A stretch of 64,000 nt of DNA from the NCBI RefSeq assembly GCF_001457695.1, contig NZ_LN831025.1, positions 558,001-622,000 of the forward strand, in the 5' to 3' direction. The number at the start of each line of letters is the position of its first letter. Within the stretch, counting starts at the first letter, position 1. Under the pieces are notes generated by a model. That model saw only the letters and a program-made list of their open reading frames with translations, was not told the DNA's origin and did not search any database. The stretch comes from Campylobacter jejuni (lineage in GTDB: Bacteria; Campylobacterota; Campylobacteria; Campylobacterales; Campylobacteraceae). Both the position numbers and the translations under genes were made by a program. Positions 8,494-17,657 of the stretch are shown here, one piece after another.

Positions 8494-9720
8494 ATGATTA
8501 TAAACCAAATTTATTCTATAGATTCTTGTGATGATGTAGAATTAAATATCAAAAGGGAAAGTAAATTAGAATTTAGATTAACTTATGATGATAGTAAAGA
8601 AATAGAAGCTATAATCTGCATTATTCCAGGCGGTGCTGAAGATATGAATAGTTATATTTATATTGATGATTATTTGACTAGAAATTATAAAGTCGCTGTT
8701 ATTAATATTAACTATCATTGCATAGGAAATAGACCTCATTTGGGTTCCAGTTTTTATTTGGATGATATAGATAAATTCATTTTAGATACTAGTTTAAAGG
8801 CTATAAATTTAAAATGTATAAATGTTTATGATATAAATTCTTATGAAAATCTAAATAATGCTTTTATAAGAATAGATCAAGAAATTCAAAAATTAAAATT
8901 AAATCAACAATTACATCAAAACTATAAGTTAAAAACACATGTAAGTTTTTTACCATTTAAAAATGAATATCAAAATTTTGGTATAATGCAAGCTATGGAT
9001 ATTTTAAATGCTATTTTTTATATAAAAGAAAATTCTCCATTTAAACTAATGGGGGGGGGTATTAGAACGATTTTGTTTGGAAATTCATATGGCGGATATT
9101 TAGCAAATTTATGTGCAAAAATAGCTCCTTGGAGTATTGATTTTATATTAGATAATTCTTCTTTTGTTAATTTGTTTGGAAATATTTTTAGACTTATAGG
9201 TTTTGGAAAAGAAATCGATTTTACTAGATATCATGGAACATATGATGATACTTTATTTAAAAATATATTTTTATATTTAAGTGATAAAACTTATTGGAAT
9301 AATAATAAATTTTCAAAAAATTATTTTTCAAATGCTAGAAAAATCATAAGAGAACCATTAAACAAAGAACATCTAATAATACAAAGCTTATACCCAAATC
9401 CAAAATATATTTTATATCATAGTATTTTTGATGAAAGATCTCCTTTTAAAAATAAGGAAAATTTTGTACATATTTTAAAAGAATTAAATTTTAAAGTAGA
9501 ATTTTTTGCTATTTCACAAGTTGATAATAAGTTTATTAAAAATTTAAATCATGGAATGGGATTGAGCACAAAATTATTTTTTAAAAAACATTTATTGCAA
9601 ATATTAAAAGAACCTTTGCAAGATAAAATTTGCAAGAAGGAAGTCTCATATAAATGTGATGAGCTAGTGTATACTTTCAAAGAAGAAAATCATCAAATTA
9701 TTTTAAATATAACAAATTGA
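8494..9720 (+). CDS. Phase-variable 617-family (DUF2920) alpha/beta-hydrolase-like protein, ON
   Basis: A 408-residue protein of the Campylobacter '617 family' (DUF2920), whose biochemical function is not established. The sequence looks like an alpha/beta hydrolase: a PGG oxyanion-type loop near residue 48, a nucleophile elbow GNSYGG with Ser198, a later acidic turn FDERSPF, and a C-terminal His in LNHGMGL. A G9 tract sits inside the gene at codons about 186-189, just before the nucleophile. With nine Gs the frame runs through to a full-length product. Any change not divisible by three would cut the protein before Ser198. It is very rich in Asn, Ile and Tyr. No signal peptide is seen. It is transcribed from the promoter at 8457. 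Confidence 0.85.
   Translation: MIINQIYSIDSCDDVELNIKRESKLEFRLTYDDSKEIEAIICIIPGGAEDMNSYIYIDDYLTRNYKVAVININYHCIGNRPHLGSSFYLDDIDKFILDTSLKAINLKCINVYDINSYENLNNAFIRIDQEIQKLKLNQQLHQNYKLKTHVSFLPFKNEYQNFGIMQAMDILNAIFYIKENSPFKLMGGGIRTILFGNSYGGYLANLCAKIAPWSIDFILDNSSFVNLFGNIFRLIGFGKEIDFTRYHGTYDDTLFKNIFLYLSDKTYWNNNKFSKNYFSNARKIIREPLNKEHLIIQSLYPNPKYILYHSIFDERSPFKNKENFVHILKELNFKVEFFAISQVDNKFIKNLNHGMGLSTKLFFKKHLLQILKEPLQDKICKKEVSYKCDELVYTFKEENHQIILNITN
9051..9059 (+). repeat. G9 homopolymer contingency tract
   Basis: Nine consecutive Gs lie in an otherwise AT-rich gene. Tracts of this length slip during replication in C. jejuni, giving high-frequency ON/OFF switching. In the state read here the downstream frame is open. 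Confidence 0.95.
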
Positions 9721-9809
9721 GTATATTAAATATTTATATTTAAAAAAGTAATTTTTAAGTAGAATTGTTTTTTAAAAGAAATATTTAAAAAAAGAGATAA
9801 GATAATATC

Positions 9810-11126
9810 ATGGCAAAAAAACAACTCTCCTTAACAAGACTTAGTTTTCCTATATTTTGGGATTTGCTTTCTAAGTATTTAACCGTGATTATCAATACTG
9901 CTATGGTGTCGCATTATTCTAATTTTCTTGTGGGTGCTATGGGAGCTGGAAATCAAATTTTAGATCTTTTTATCACTATTTTTTCATTTTTAAGCGTGGG
10001 TTGTAGCGTGGTGATCGCACAAGCAATCGGTGCAAAAGATCATGTTTTAGCAAGAAAAGTGATCCATCAAAGTTTGTTTTTAAATGCACTTTTAGGCTTT
10101 GTATGCGGTGTGCTTATTTTATGGCACGGGGAGTATTTGCTTTATCTTTTAAAAATCCCACAAGAATTGCTCAAAGATAGCGAAATTTACTTACATATGC
10201 TTGCAATTTGTTTGTTTTTTGATGCCATAGGTATTGTTTTAGCGGCTATTGTAAGGGTTTATAATATGGCTTATTGGGTCATGCTTATAGGCTTTTTGAT
10301 GGATATAGTGGTGATTTGTGGAAATTATTATGTTTTGCATCATACAAAATCAGAACTTTTTGGAGTAGGGCTTAGCAATATTTTTGCTCGTATTGTTGCT
10401 ATAGTGGCTTTACTTGTGATACTTTTTTATAAACTTAAAATTCATCTTAAAATCAAAGAAATGATAAAACTTGAAAAAGAGGTATTAAAAAAGGTTTTAA
10501 ATATAGGTGGATTTTCAGCAGGGGAAAATCTTTTGTGGATAGTCCAATACACTATAGCTTTTGCTTTTGTAGCAAGTTTAGGCGAGGCGAGTTTGAGTGT
10601 GCAAACGATTTATTTTCAAATTTCAATGCTTATCATGCTTATAGGACAAGCTACGAGCATAGCTAATGAAATCATAGTAGGTAAATTAGTCGGTGCTAGA
10701 TATGAAAATATAGCCTATAAACACGCTTGGCGTGCTTTATATTTTAGTGTAATAGCGAGTGCTTTAGTGGCACTTTTGAACTATCTTTGTCAAGATTTTA
10801 CTATGCAAATTTTAGGGCTTAAAGAAGAGTTAAAAAATTTAATGATACCTTTATTTGCTCTTTCAATCTTTCTTGAAATTTCACGAACTTTTAATATAGT
10901 TATGGTAAATTCCTTGCGCGCAAGTGGCGATGCTAAGTTTCCATTTTTTAGCGGACTTGTTTTTGTGATGGGGGTATCTTTACCTGTGGGTTATGTGCTT
11001 TGTTTTCATTTTAATCTTGGAATTTTAGGGGTTTGGATAGGATTTTGTGCGGATGAATTTTTGCGTGGAATGGTAAATTCATACAGATGGAAAAGTAAAA
11101 AATGGCAAGGCAAAGCTCTAGTTTAA
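9810..11126 (+). CDS. MATE-family multidrug/toxin exporter
   Basis: A 438-residue protein with about twelve hydrophobic segments arranged as two similar halves. MATE features include the N-terminal FPIFWDLLSKYLTVIINTAMVSH stretch shape, GAGNQI in the second helix, and VVIAQAIGAKD. In the second half VGKLVGARYENIAYKHAWRA repeats the equivalent element. It should export cationic compounds using a Na+ or H+ gradient; the substrate is unknown. A TAGAAT -10 like element lies at 9760-9765. The 3' end overlaps the next gene by 25 bases. Confidence 0.88.
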   Translation: MAKKQLSLTRLSFPIFWDLLSKYLTVIINTAMVSHYSNFLVGAMGAGNQILDLFITIFSFLSVGCSVVIAQAIGAKDHVLARKVIHQSLFLNALLGFVCGVLILWHGEYLLYLLKIPQELLKDSEIYLHMLAICLFFDAIGIVLAAIVRVYNMAYWVMLIGFLMDIVVICGNYYVLHHTKSELFGVGLSNIFARIVAIVALLVILFYKLKIHLKIKEMIKLEKEVLKKVLNIGGFSAGENLLWIVQYTIAFAFVASLGEASLSVQTIYFQISMLIMLIGQATSIANEIIVGKLVGARYENIAYKHAWRALYFSVIASALVALLNYLCQDFTMQILGLKEELKNLMIPLFALSIFLEISRTFNIVMVNSLRASGDAKFPFFSGLVFVMGVSLPVGYVLCFHFNLGILGVWIGFCADEFLRGMVNSYRWKSKKWQGKALV

Positions 11127-11749
11127 AATCATTTATTTATAAAGATGAGTGCTATTTTTATTCTAAAAAACGCATAAAAACTTTAAGATTAAGGCTCAAT
11201 GAAAGGGGTGAATTTGTTCTTAGCATTCCTTATTTTTGCACCTTTAAAAGTGTTTATGAGTTTTTAGATAAATCAAGTTCTTGGATGAATGAGGCAAAAA
11301 AAAGATTTGAAAAAAAAGCCTTAAAGGATGATGAGTTAATTTTTTTAGCTAAAAAATATAAAATTATTTTTGATGAAAATGTCAAAAAAGCTTATTTTGA
11401 TAAAGATAAAATAATTTGTCAAAATAAAGCAAAATTAGATTTATTTTTAAGACAAAATGCTAAAAAGATTTTTACTTTTTATCTTAAAAAATGGAGTAAA
11501 AAAACAGGTTTATTTTACACGCATTTAAGCATTAAAAATATGAAAACGCGTTGGGGTTCATGTAATCACAATAAAGCTTATGTTAATTTAAATTTAAAAC
11601 TCATTCAAAAGAGTTTAAATGCTATTGAATATGTGGTTTTGCATGAAATATGCCACTTAAAATTCCCCAATCACAGCAAAGAATTTTACGATTTTATTGA
11701 GTATTTTATGAGTGATTTTAGGCAAAGAGAGAAAGAATTTTTAAGTTAA
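11102..11749 (+). CDS. YgjP-type (DUF45) zinc metallopeptidase-like protein
   Basis: A 215-residue protein. The C-terminal domain has the zinc motif HEICH followed by a third ligand in NHSKEF, and the characteristic TRWGSC block, which together define the YgjP/DUF45 family. The N-terminal half is Lys-rich and basic. No signal peptide, so cytoplasmic. The function of the family is poorly known. The ATG at 11102 lies inside the end of the MATE gene (25-base overlap), implying co-translation. Confidence 0.82.
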   Translation: MARQSSSLKSFIYKDECYFYSKKRIKTLRLRLNERGEFVLSIPYFCTFKSVYEFLDKSSSWMNEAKKRFEKKALKDDELIFLAKKYKIIFDENVKKAYFDKDKIICQNKAKLDLFLRQNAKKIFTFYLKKWSKKTGLFYTHLSIKNMKTRWGSCNHNKAYVNLNLKLIQKSLNAIEYVVLHEICHLKFPNHSKEFYDFIEYFMSDFRQREKEFLS

Positions 11750-11790
11750 AAATGTTATATTTATAGTTTATTTTTCAAAAAAGGCATAAT

Positions 11791-13311
11791 ATGACTTTGG
11801 ATTTTGATTTTATTTATAATGCGGATAATGATATTTTTGAATATTTATTGCGTTTTTATGCGAAAAATTACAATTATATCCTTAGTAAAGAAGAAAATAC
11901 TTATCATTTTTCTATCGATGCAGATGAAGAAAATTTAAAGACTTTTTGCGATTCTTTGAATTTCATGAGTCATAGCGTTTTTTTGAAAAAATTTGATGTA
12001 AAAGCGGGGCATGGTTTTAGCCCTTGTATACCAGAAGATAAAGAATTTTCGAAATTTTCTTATATTACGCATTTAAATTCTAATGCTTATCAAGAAAAAA
12101 AACTTTTAAACAAAAATGAATGGGGTGTGTTTTGTGAGTGTGAATTTTCAAGCAATTTATCAGAATTTGAAAAAATCAATGAAGAAAATTTCAATACTTT
12201 TTTAAAACTTGCCTTTGATTTGTTAAGTCAAGAAAAAAAGATTTATTTAAAAGATAAAAATGGCATTTATGAATTTTCTTTGTTTAAGAACGAATTTATA
12301 GGAGATTTTTTACTTCCTTGTGATATTAAGGCTATAAATTCAGTTTTTGTTTGTTCAAATGAAAATTTAAAACTTCTTGCAAGTTTGGAAAAACCTTTGA
12401 TGAAGCTAAGGCTTAATGCTATGTTTAGAAAAAATCACAATCTTGATTTTAATGATTTTAAAATCAGACTTGCTAGGGATTTGTTTTGTTTTGCTTTAGG
12501 TTTGAAACTTTTTGAAAATGAATATAAATTTTTAAGTGTAAAAAAGATAGAAGAATATCAAAAAGATTTTTATATCAGTGCTTTAGATGAGCAAGTGGTG
12601 GTTTTAGAGGGTTTTGAATTTATCAATGCTAAGGCAAGAGAGCTTATTTTTTCTAAAGAAGATAAAAATATGGCAAGAATTTCTTATCTTATAAGCCGTT
12701 ATAAAGAAAAGGTTTTTATTTTAGAGCTTAGCAAGGATTATGAAGATATTTTACTTATCAACAAAGAGCTTAATTTACTTAAACTTTGCTTACCAAAACA
12801 CAGCAAAGAACTTTATGAAGAGATTAAAAAAGATGAAATTGGAGCAAGGCTTTTAGAAAATTTTAGCAAGGAATTTCCTCTTTTAGATGAAAGTTTTGAA
12901 CTTCAAAATAATTTTTATTCCTTGCTTGGCTTAGTAGGCAGAGTGCTAAATTTAGGTAAAAATTTACAAGAGAGTGCTAGCGAGCTTTTAAAAATCGCTG
13001 ATGAGTCAAAAATGCCTCGTGGAGTAAAGATTGATTATCGTTTGAAAGAAGATAAAAGTTTTGATTATACAAGAACTTTAAGATCTACTATGAGTTTTAT
13101 GTTAGCAGGTGTAGATAGTGCTAATATCGCTTATGGAGCGGTTGAGAGTTTGGCTTATTTCTTGCGTGATACTTATGATGAATTAAGAGAGAAAAAGCAA
13201 AGTGACTTAGCGCTTATAAGTGGCTCTTTGTTTGAACATAAATCTTTACTTAAAAATACTTTAAAACATCTTAAAAATTGTCAGTTAAGCGATGTGCCAC
13301 TTAGGATATAA
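11791..13311 (+). CDS. Uncharacterised HypF-like protein preceding hypF
   Basis: A 506-residue protein with no named domain I can recognise with certainty. Two regions echo the neighbouring HypF. The segment LISGSLFEHKSLL (residues 475-487) closely matches HypF LLSGGVFQNKTLL (681-693), and both follow a helix of the type N/S-LA-x-F-(I/L). The first 75 residues have the size and pattern of an acylphosphatase-like domain but lack the GxVQGVGFR signature. HHxAH, the zinc-finger cysteines and the YrdC motifs are absent. Its 3' end overlaps hypF by 20 bases, so it is co-translated with the maturation operon. It may be a degenerate HypF paralogue or an accessory factor. No signal peptide or membrane segment is seen. 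Confidence 0.7.
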   Translation: MTLDFDFIYNADNDIFEYLLRFYAKNYNYILSKEENTYHFSIDADEENLKTFCDSLNFMSHSVFLKKFDVKAGHGFSPCIPEDKEFSKFSYITHLNSNAYQEKKLLNKNEWGVFCECEFSSNLSEFEKINEENFNTFLKLAFDLLSQEKKIYLKDKNGIYEFSLFKNEFIGDFLLPCDIKAINSVFVCSNENLKLLASLEKPLMKLRLNAMFRKNHNLDFNDFKIRLARDLFCFALGLKLFENEYKFLSVKKIEEYQKDFYISALDEQVVVLEGFEFINAKARELIFSKEDKNMARISYLISRYKEKVFILELSKDYEDILLINKELNLLKLCLPKHSKELYEEIKKDEIGARLLENFSKEFPLLDESFELQNNFYSLLGLVGRVLNLGKNLQESASELLKIADESKMPRGVKIDYRLKEDKSFDYTRTLRSTMSFMLAGVDSANIAYGAVESLAYFLRDTYDELREKKQSDLALISGSLFEHKSLLKNTLKHLKNCQLSDVPLRI

Positions 13312-15481
13312 GATCAAAATTTCAGGTCTAGTTCAAGGGGTGGGTTTTCGCCCCTTAGTTTATGAACTAGCTTTGAAATCAAAGCTTTTTGGAGAGGTAA
13401 GAAATGATGGTTTTGGGGTAGAAATTATTCTTGCTTGCACTCAAAAAGAATGTCAAAATTTCATAGAAAATTTAAAAAATCATCTCCCGCCTTTAGCAAG
13501 AATAGATCAGCTTATAATCACGCAAATTTCTATTTCAAACTATGAAAATTTTAGCATCACTCCTTCTTTAGAGAATGCAAAAAGCACGCCTATGTTAAGT
13601 GATTTTGCACTTTGTAAGGAGTGTAAAAAAGAATTTTTTGATGAAAAAAATCCACGCTTTTTGTATCCCTTTATCACTTGCACACATTGTGGGCCACGCT
13701 TTAGTATTATAAAAAGTCTTCCTTATGATAGAACCCATACTTCCATGCAAGAATTATTGATGTGTGAGTTTTGTAAAAGCGAATACGAAGATCCTAAAAA
13801 TAGGCGTTTTCATGCCCAGCCCATCAGTTGTCCTAAGTGTAAAATCAATGTTTTTCTTAAAAATCCAAAGGGTGAAATTTTAGCCAAAGATCAAGAAGCT
13901 TTTATACAAAGTGCGAAGTTTTTAAAGGAAGGTAAAATTTTAGCCATTAAAGGCATGGGCGGTTTTCATCTCATGTGTGATGCGTTTAATGAAGAAGCTT
14001 TAAAAACTCTAAGACTTAGAAAAAATCGCCCCAAAAAACCCTTTGCTTTGATGTGTAAAGATTTACAAAGTGCTAAAGAACTTGCCTTTATAGATGAAAA
14101 AGAAGAAGCTTTACTTGGTGGGGTTTTGGCTCCTATTGTGATTTTAAAGGCAAAAAAAGCCTTTTCTTTAATCGCTCCTGATGTAGATAAAATCGGCATT
14201 ATGCTAGCTTATACGCCTTTACATCTTTTGCTTTTTGAGTATTTTAAAGGAAGCCTTGTAGCAACAAGTGCGAATTTAAGCGGAGAAAGTATCATTAAAG
14301 ATGAGTTTAATTTGCGTCAAAAACTTGATAAAGTTTTTGATTTTTATTTGGATTATGATAGGGAAATTATCAATGCAAGTGATGATAGCATCGCTCAAGT
14401 GGTAAATGGCAAAACTATGTTTTTGCGTACTTCAAGGGGTTTAAATCCCTTTTATTTGGAAAGAAATTTTAATAAAAAAGGCACTTTTTTAGCTTTGGGT
14501 GCGGAACTTAAAAATGAATTTGTGATTTTTTATGAAAATAAACTTTTAATTTCTCCTTATATAGGGGATTTGAAAAGTCTTGATGTGCATGAGAGATTTT
14601 TTAAACTTTTAGAATTTTTTAAACAAAATTATGATTTGAAATTTGATGCGATTTTGTGCGATAAACACCCGCATTTTAGCTATGCAAAAGAATTTGAAGA
14701 AAGGATTAAAATTTCTCATCATTATGCGCATTTTTGTGCGGCTTATTTTGAATACGAAGAAAATTTTGCAAAAGATGAAAAGGCTTTAGCTTTTATTTGT
14801 GATGGAACAGGTTATGGCGAAGATGGCAAAATTTGGGGTGGAGAAGTTTTTGTAGGAAATTTAAAAGAATATGAAAGAATTGCACATTTTGAAAATTTCA
14901 CTCTTATAAATAGTGATATTAAAAATATACAAAATTTGGCTCTAAGTCTTATTTTTCATTATGATTTAGAAGATAAGGCTAAGGAGTTTTTAGCAAAAAT
15001 TCCAAAAATCAAACTTGAAAATCTTAAAAAAATTTATTCTCAATCTAACTTACAAACAAGCTCTTTAGGACGCATTATCGATGCTTTTGGAAGTATTGTT
15101 TTTAACTTAGAAAAAAGTTCTTATGAAGCCCAAGTTGGCTTAATGTGTGAAGCTTTTTATGATAAAAATCTTGATTTTTCTTATAAGCTTTTTATAGAAA
15201 AAGGGCAGGCTAATTTTAAAAATTTAATCCTAGGGGCTTTACAAGATGAAAAAACTAAGGCAATTACAGGTATGTTTAATGCCTTAGCAAATTTTATCAT
15301 AGATTTTAGCAAAGATTATGATTTAAAAGTGCTTTTAAGTGGAGGAGTTTTTCAAAACAAAACCTTGCTTGAAATTTTAAAAGCTAAAAATTTTGATTTT
15401 TTTGTACCTTTAAAATATCCTTGCAATGATAGCTCCATAGCCTTAGGACAAATGGTACATTTTTTAAATTTAGAAAAATAA
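13292..15481 (+). CDS. hypF: Hydrogenase maturation carbamoyltransferase HypF
   Basis: A 729-residue protein with the full HypF order: an acylphosphatase domain with GLVQGVGFRP (about residues 12-21); a double zinc finger (CKECKKEF, CTHCGPRF, CEFCKSEY, CPKCK; about 108-185); a YrdC-like domain (KGMGGFHLMCDA, LRLRKNRPKKPF); and a Kae1-like domain with HHYAH and LLSGGVFQN. It uses carbamoyl phosphate and ATP to carbamoylate the HypE C-terminal Cys, the source of the CN ligands of the NiFe site. Starts ATG at 13292. hypB follows after a 76-base gap with a possible -10 (TAAAAT at 15526). Confidence 0.95.
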   Translation: MCHLGYKIKISGLVQGVGFRPLVYELALKSKLFGEVRNDGFGVEIILACTQKECQNFIENLKNHLPPLARIDQLIITQISISNYENFSITPSLENAKSTPMLSDFALCKECKKEFFDEKNPRFLYPFITCTHCGPRFSIIKSLPYDRTHTSMQELLMCEFCKSEYEDPKNRRFHAQPISCPKCKINVFLKNPKGEILAKDQEAFIQSAKFLKEGKILAIKGMGGFHLMCDAFNEEALKTLRLRKNRPKKPFALMCKDLQSAKELAFIDEKEEALLGGVLAPIVILKAKKAFSLIAPDVDKIGIMLAYTPLHLLLFEYFKGSLVATSANLSGESIIKDEFNLRQKLDKVFDFYLDYDREIINASDDSIAQVVNGKTMFLRTSRGLNPFYLERNFNKKGTFLALGAELKNEFVIFYENKLLISPYIGDLKSLDVHERFFKLLEFFKQNYDLKFDAILCDKHPHFSYAKEFEERIKISHHYAHFCAAYFEYEENFAKDEKALAFICDGTGYGEDGKIWGGEVFVGNLKEYERIAHFENFTLINSDIKNIQNLALSLIFHYDLEDKAKEFLAKIPKIKLENLKKIYSQSNLQTSSLGRIIDAFGSIVFNLEKSSYEAQVGLMCEAFYDKNLDFSYKLFIEKGQANFKNLILGALQDEKTKAITGMFNALANFIIDFSKDYDLKVLLSGGVFQNKTLLEILKAKNFDFFVPLKYPCNDSSIALGQMVHFLNLEK

Positions 15482-15557
15482 AGCAAATATTCTAAAAACT
15501 CATAATTTTTTAATGCTTTTAAGGTTAAAATGAAACAAAAAATATAAAGGAAAGAAA

Positions 15558-16301
15558 ATGTGTAAAGATTGCGGCTGTTCTATAAATTCAAGCCATACGC
15601 ATGATCATCATCATGATCACCACCATGAAAATCCAAGCTTAAAAGAAAGTAAAACCATAGAAGTGATTTCTAAAATTTTAAGCAAAAATGATGAAGAAGC
15701 TAAGCACAATAGGGCACATTTTAATGAAACCAACACGCTTTGTATCAATTTAATGAGTTCTCCAGGTAGTGGAAAAACTACGCTTTTAGAAAGCACGATC
15801 AAGGCTTTGAAAAATGAGCTTAAAATCGCTGTGATTGAAGGGGATTTGGAAACCAATAATGACGCTATAAGAGTAAAAAATGCTGGAGCTTTAGCGTATC
15901 AAATCACTACAGGGCAAAGCTGTCATTTGGACGCTTTTATGGTGCATGAGGCTTTGCATCATTTAGCCATTGATGATGTGGATTTGCTTTTTATAGAAAA
16001 TGTTGGAAATTTAGTCTGTCCTGCAAGTTATGATTTAGGAGAGCATTTAAATGTGGTTTTGCTTTCGGTAACTGAAGGAAGTGATAAACCGCAAAAATAC
16101 CCTGTGATGTTTAAAAAGGCTGATATAGTTTTAATCACAAAGGCAGATTTAGCTCATCATTTTGATTTTGATGTTAAAGAGGCGACTAGGTTGATTAAAG
16201 AATTAAATCCTAGAGCAGATATTATCACCCTTGATGCAAAAAATGACACCAATATGGAGCTTTGGTATAAGGTGCTTAAACTTAAAAAGGAGCTTTTTTA
16301 A
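15558..16301 (+). CDS. hypB: Hydrogenase nickel-insertion GTPase HypB
   Basis: A 247-residue SIMIBI GTPase. The N-terminus has the high-affinity nickel motif CKDCGC followed by a His-rich stretch (about residues 13-24), suggesting nickel storage as well as delivery. GTPase motifs are P-loop SSPGSGKTT, EGDLETNNDA, and TKADLA. Internal metal-site residues appear in GQSCHLD and NLVCPAS. With HypA it inserts Ni into the hydrogenase large subunit. The ATG has a good AAAGGAAAG leader. The stop overlaps the hypC start by one base. Confidence 0.95.
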   Translation: MCKDCGCSINSSHTHDHHHDHHHENPSLKESKTIEVISKILSKNDEEAKHNRAHFNETNTLCINLMSSPGSGKTTLLESTIKALKNELKIAVIEGDLETNNDAIRVKNAGALAYQITTGQSCHLDAFMVHEALHHLAIDDVDLLFIENVGNLVCPASYDLGEHLNVVLLSVTEGSDKPQKYPVMFKKADIVLITKADLAHHFDFDVKEATRLIKELNPRADIITLDAKNDTNMELWYKVLKLKKELF

Positions 16302-16582
16302 TGTGTTTGTCTATACCTTCTGAAATTTTAGAAATCGATGAGTTAAACAATGCTTTAGTGCAAACTTTAGGCGTGAAAAGAAAAGTTAATTTGGATTTTA
16401 TTGATGAGCCTTTAAAACAAGGCGATTATGTCTTAATCCATGTAGGCGTTGCCATGGAAAAAATCGACAAAGAAGCTGCACTAGAAAGCATTAAAACCTA
16501 TCAAGAAATAGTAGAAAAAATGAATAGTGGAGAGATAAAAAGTGATGAGGGGGATTTAGGTTTAAATGAATTTCATCGATGA
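16301..16582 (+). CDS. hypC: Hydrogenase maturation chaperone HypC
   Basis: A 93-residue HypC/HupF-family protein beginning MCLSIP; Cys2 is the conserved iron-ligand carrier. The body has the usual small beta-barrel pattern (GVKRKVNLDFI, GDYVLIHVGVAMEKID). It works with HypD to assemble Fe(CN)2CO and dock it on the hydrogenase precursor. Overlaps hypB by one base (TAATG) and hypD by 17. Confidence 0.94.
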   Translation: MCLSIPSEILEIDELNNALVQTLGVKRKVNLDFIDEPLKQGDYVLIHVGVAMEKIDKEAALESIKTYQEIVEKMNSGEIKSDEGDLGLNEFHR

Positions 16583-17657
16583 ATTTAGAGATAAAAAAAG
16601 CATTTTAGCTTTAAAAAAACTCATAGAACAAGAACTTAAAAATCCTATCAACATCATGGAAATTTGCGGTGGGCATACGCATAGTATTATGAAATATGCC
16701 CTGCCTTCTATTTTGCCAAAGGAAATTAACTTTATCCATGGGCCAGGATGTCCTGTTTGTGTTATGCCAAGAGTTCGCATTGATACAGCTATTAAGCTAG
16801 CCTCCATGAAAGATACGATTTTTTGTACCTTAGGGGATCTTTTAAGGGTGCCTGGAAGTGAAATTTCTTTACTGGATTTAAGAGCTAAAGGGGCTGATGT
16901 TAGAGCGCTTTATTCTCCGCTTGAAGTTTTGGAAATCGCTAAGCAAAATTTAAACAAAAATATCATCTTTTTTGCTATAGGTTTTGAAACCACTACGCCT
17001 ATGAGTGCTTTACTTCTTCAAAAGCTTATAGAAGAAAAAATAAATAATGTCTTTTTTCATATCAATCATATCACGGTTCCAGCACCTGTGGAAGCGATCA
17101 TGAATGATGAAAATGTAAAAATCAATGCTTTTTTAGGCCCTTCTCATGTGAGTGTGATAACAGGTTATGGTATTTATGAGCCTTTAGCAGCAAAGTTTAA
17201 AACCCCTATAGCGGTGAGTGGTTTTGAGCCAGTTGATATTTTAGAAAGTGTGTTAAATATCATAAAACAAAGCAATGAAGGCACTTTTAAAGTGTATAAT
17301 CAATACAAAAGAGCCGTAAGCAAAGAAGGCAATGTTAAAGCACAAAATTTAGTAAAAAAATACTTTAGGGTGTGTGATTTTGAATTTCGTGGCTTAGGAC
17401 TTATTAAAGATGGAGGCTTGGAGTTAAAAGAAGAATTTAGCGCTTACGATGCGAGTAAAAAATTTGATTGTGCGGTGCAAAGTAAAAATGAAAGCAAAGC
17501 CTGTATTTGTGGGCAAATTTTAAGAGGTTTGGCCAAGCCTTATGATTGTAAAGTTTTTGGTAAGGCTTGTACGCCAAGAAGTCCTATAGGAAGTTGTATG
17601 GTTTCTGGAGAGGGTGCTTGTGCGGCGTATTATAAATACTCAAAGGTGAATGCATGA
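16566..17657 (+). CDS. hypD: Hydrogenase maturation Fe-S protein HypD
   Basis: A 363-residue HypD with the conserved blocks MEICGGHTHS, HGPGCPVCVMP (redox CxxC), GFETTTP and the C-terminal 4Fe-4S cysteines (CICGQILRG, GKACTPRSPIGSCMVS, GEGACAAYY). It is the scaffold on which the Fe(CN)2CO unit is built with HypC. The ATG lies inside hypC, and the 3' end overlaps hypE by four bases. Confidence 0.95.
   Translation: MNFIDEFRDKKSILALKKLIEQELKNPINIMEICGGHTHSIMKYALPSILPKEINFIHGPGCPVCVMPRVRIDTAIKLASMKDTIFCTLGDLLRVPGSEISLLDLRAKGADVRALYSPLEVLEIAKQNLNKNIIFFAIGFETTTPMSALLLQKLIEEKINNVFFHINHITVPAPVEAIMNDENVKINAFLGPSHVSVITGYGIYEPLAAKFKTPIAVSGFEPVDILESVLNIIKQSNEGTFKVYNQYKRAVSKEGNVKAQNLVKKYFRVCDFEFRGLGLIKDGGLELKEEFSAYDASKKFDCAVQSKNESKACICGQILRGLAKPYDCKVFGKACTPRSPIGSCMVSGEGACAAYYKYSKVNA

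Noticed and set aside
15558-15640. His-rich start of hypB as a repeat or foreign insertion
   Set aside because: A Cys/His-rich nickel-binding N-terminus is normal for HypB, and the rest of the gene is collinear with the family.
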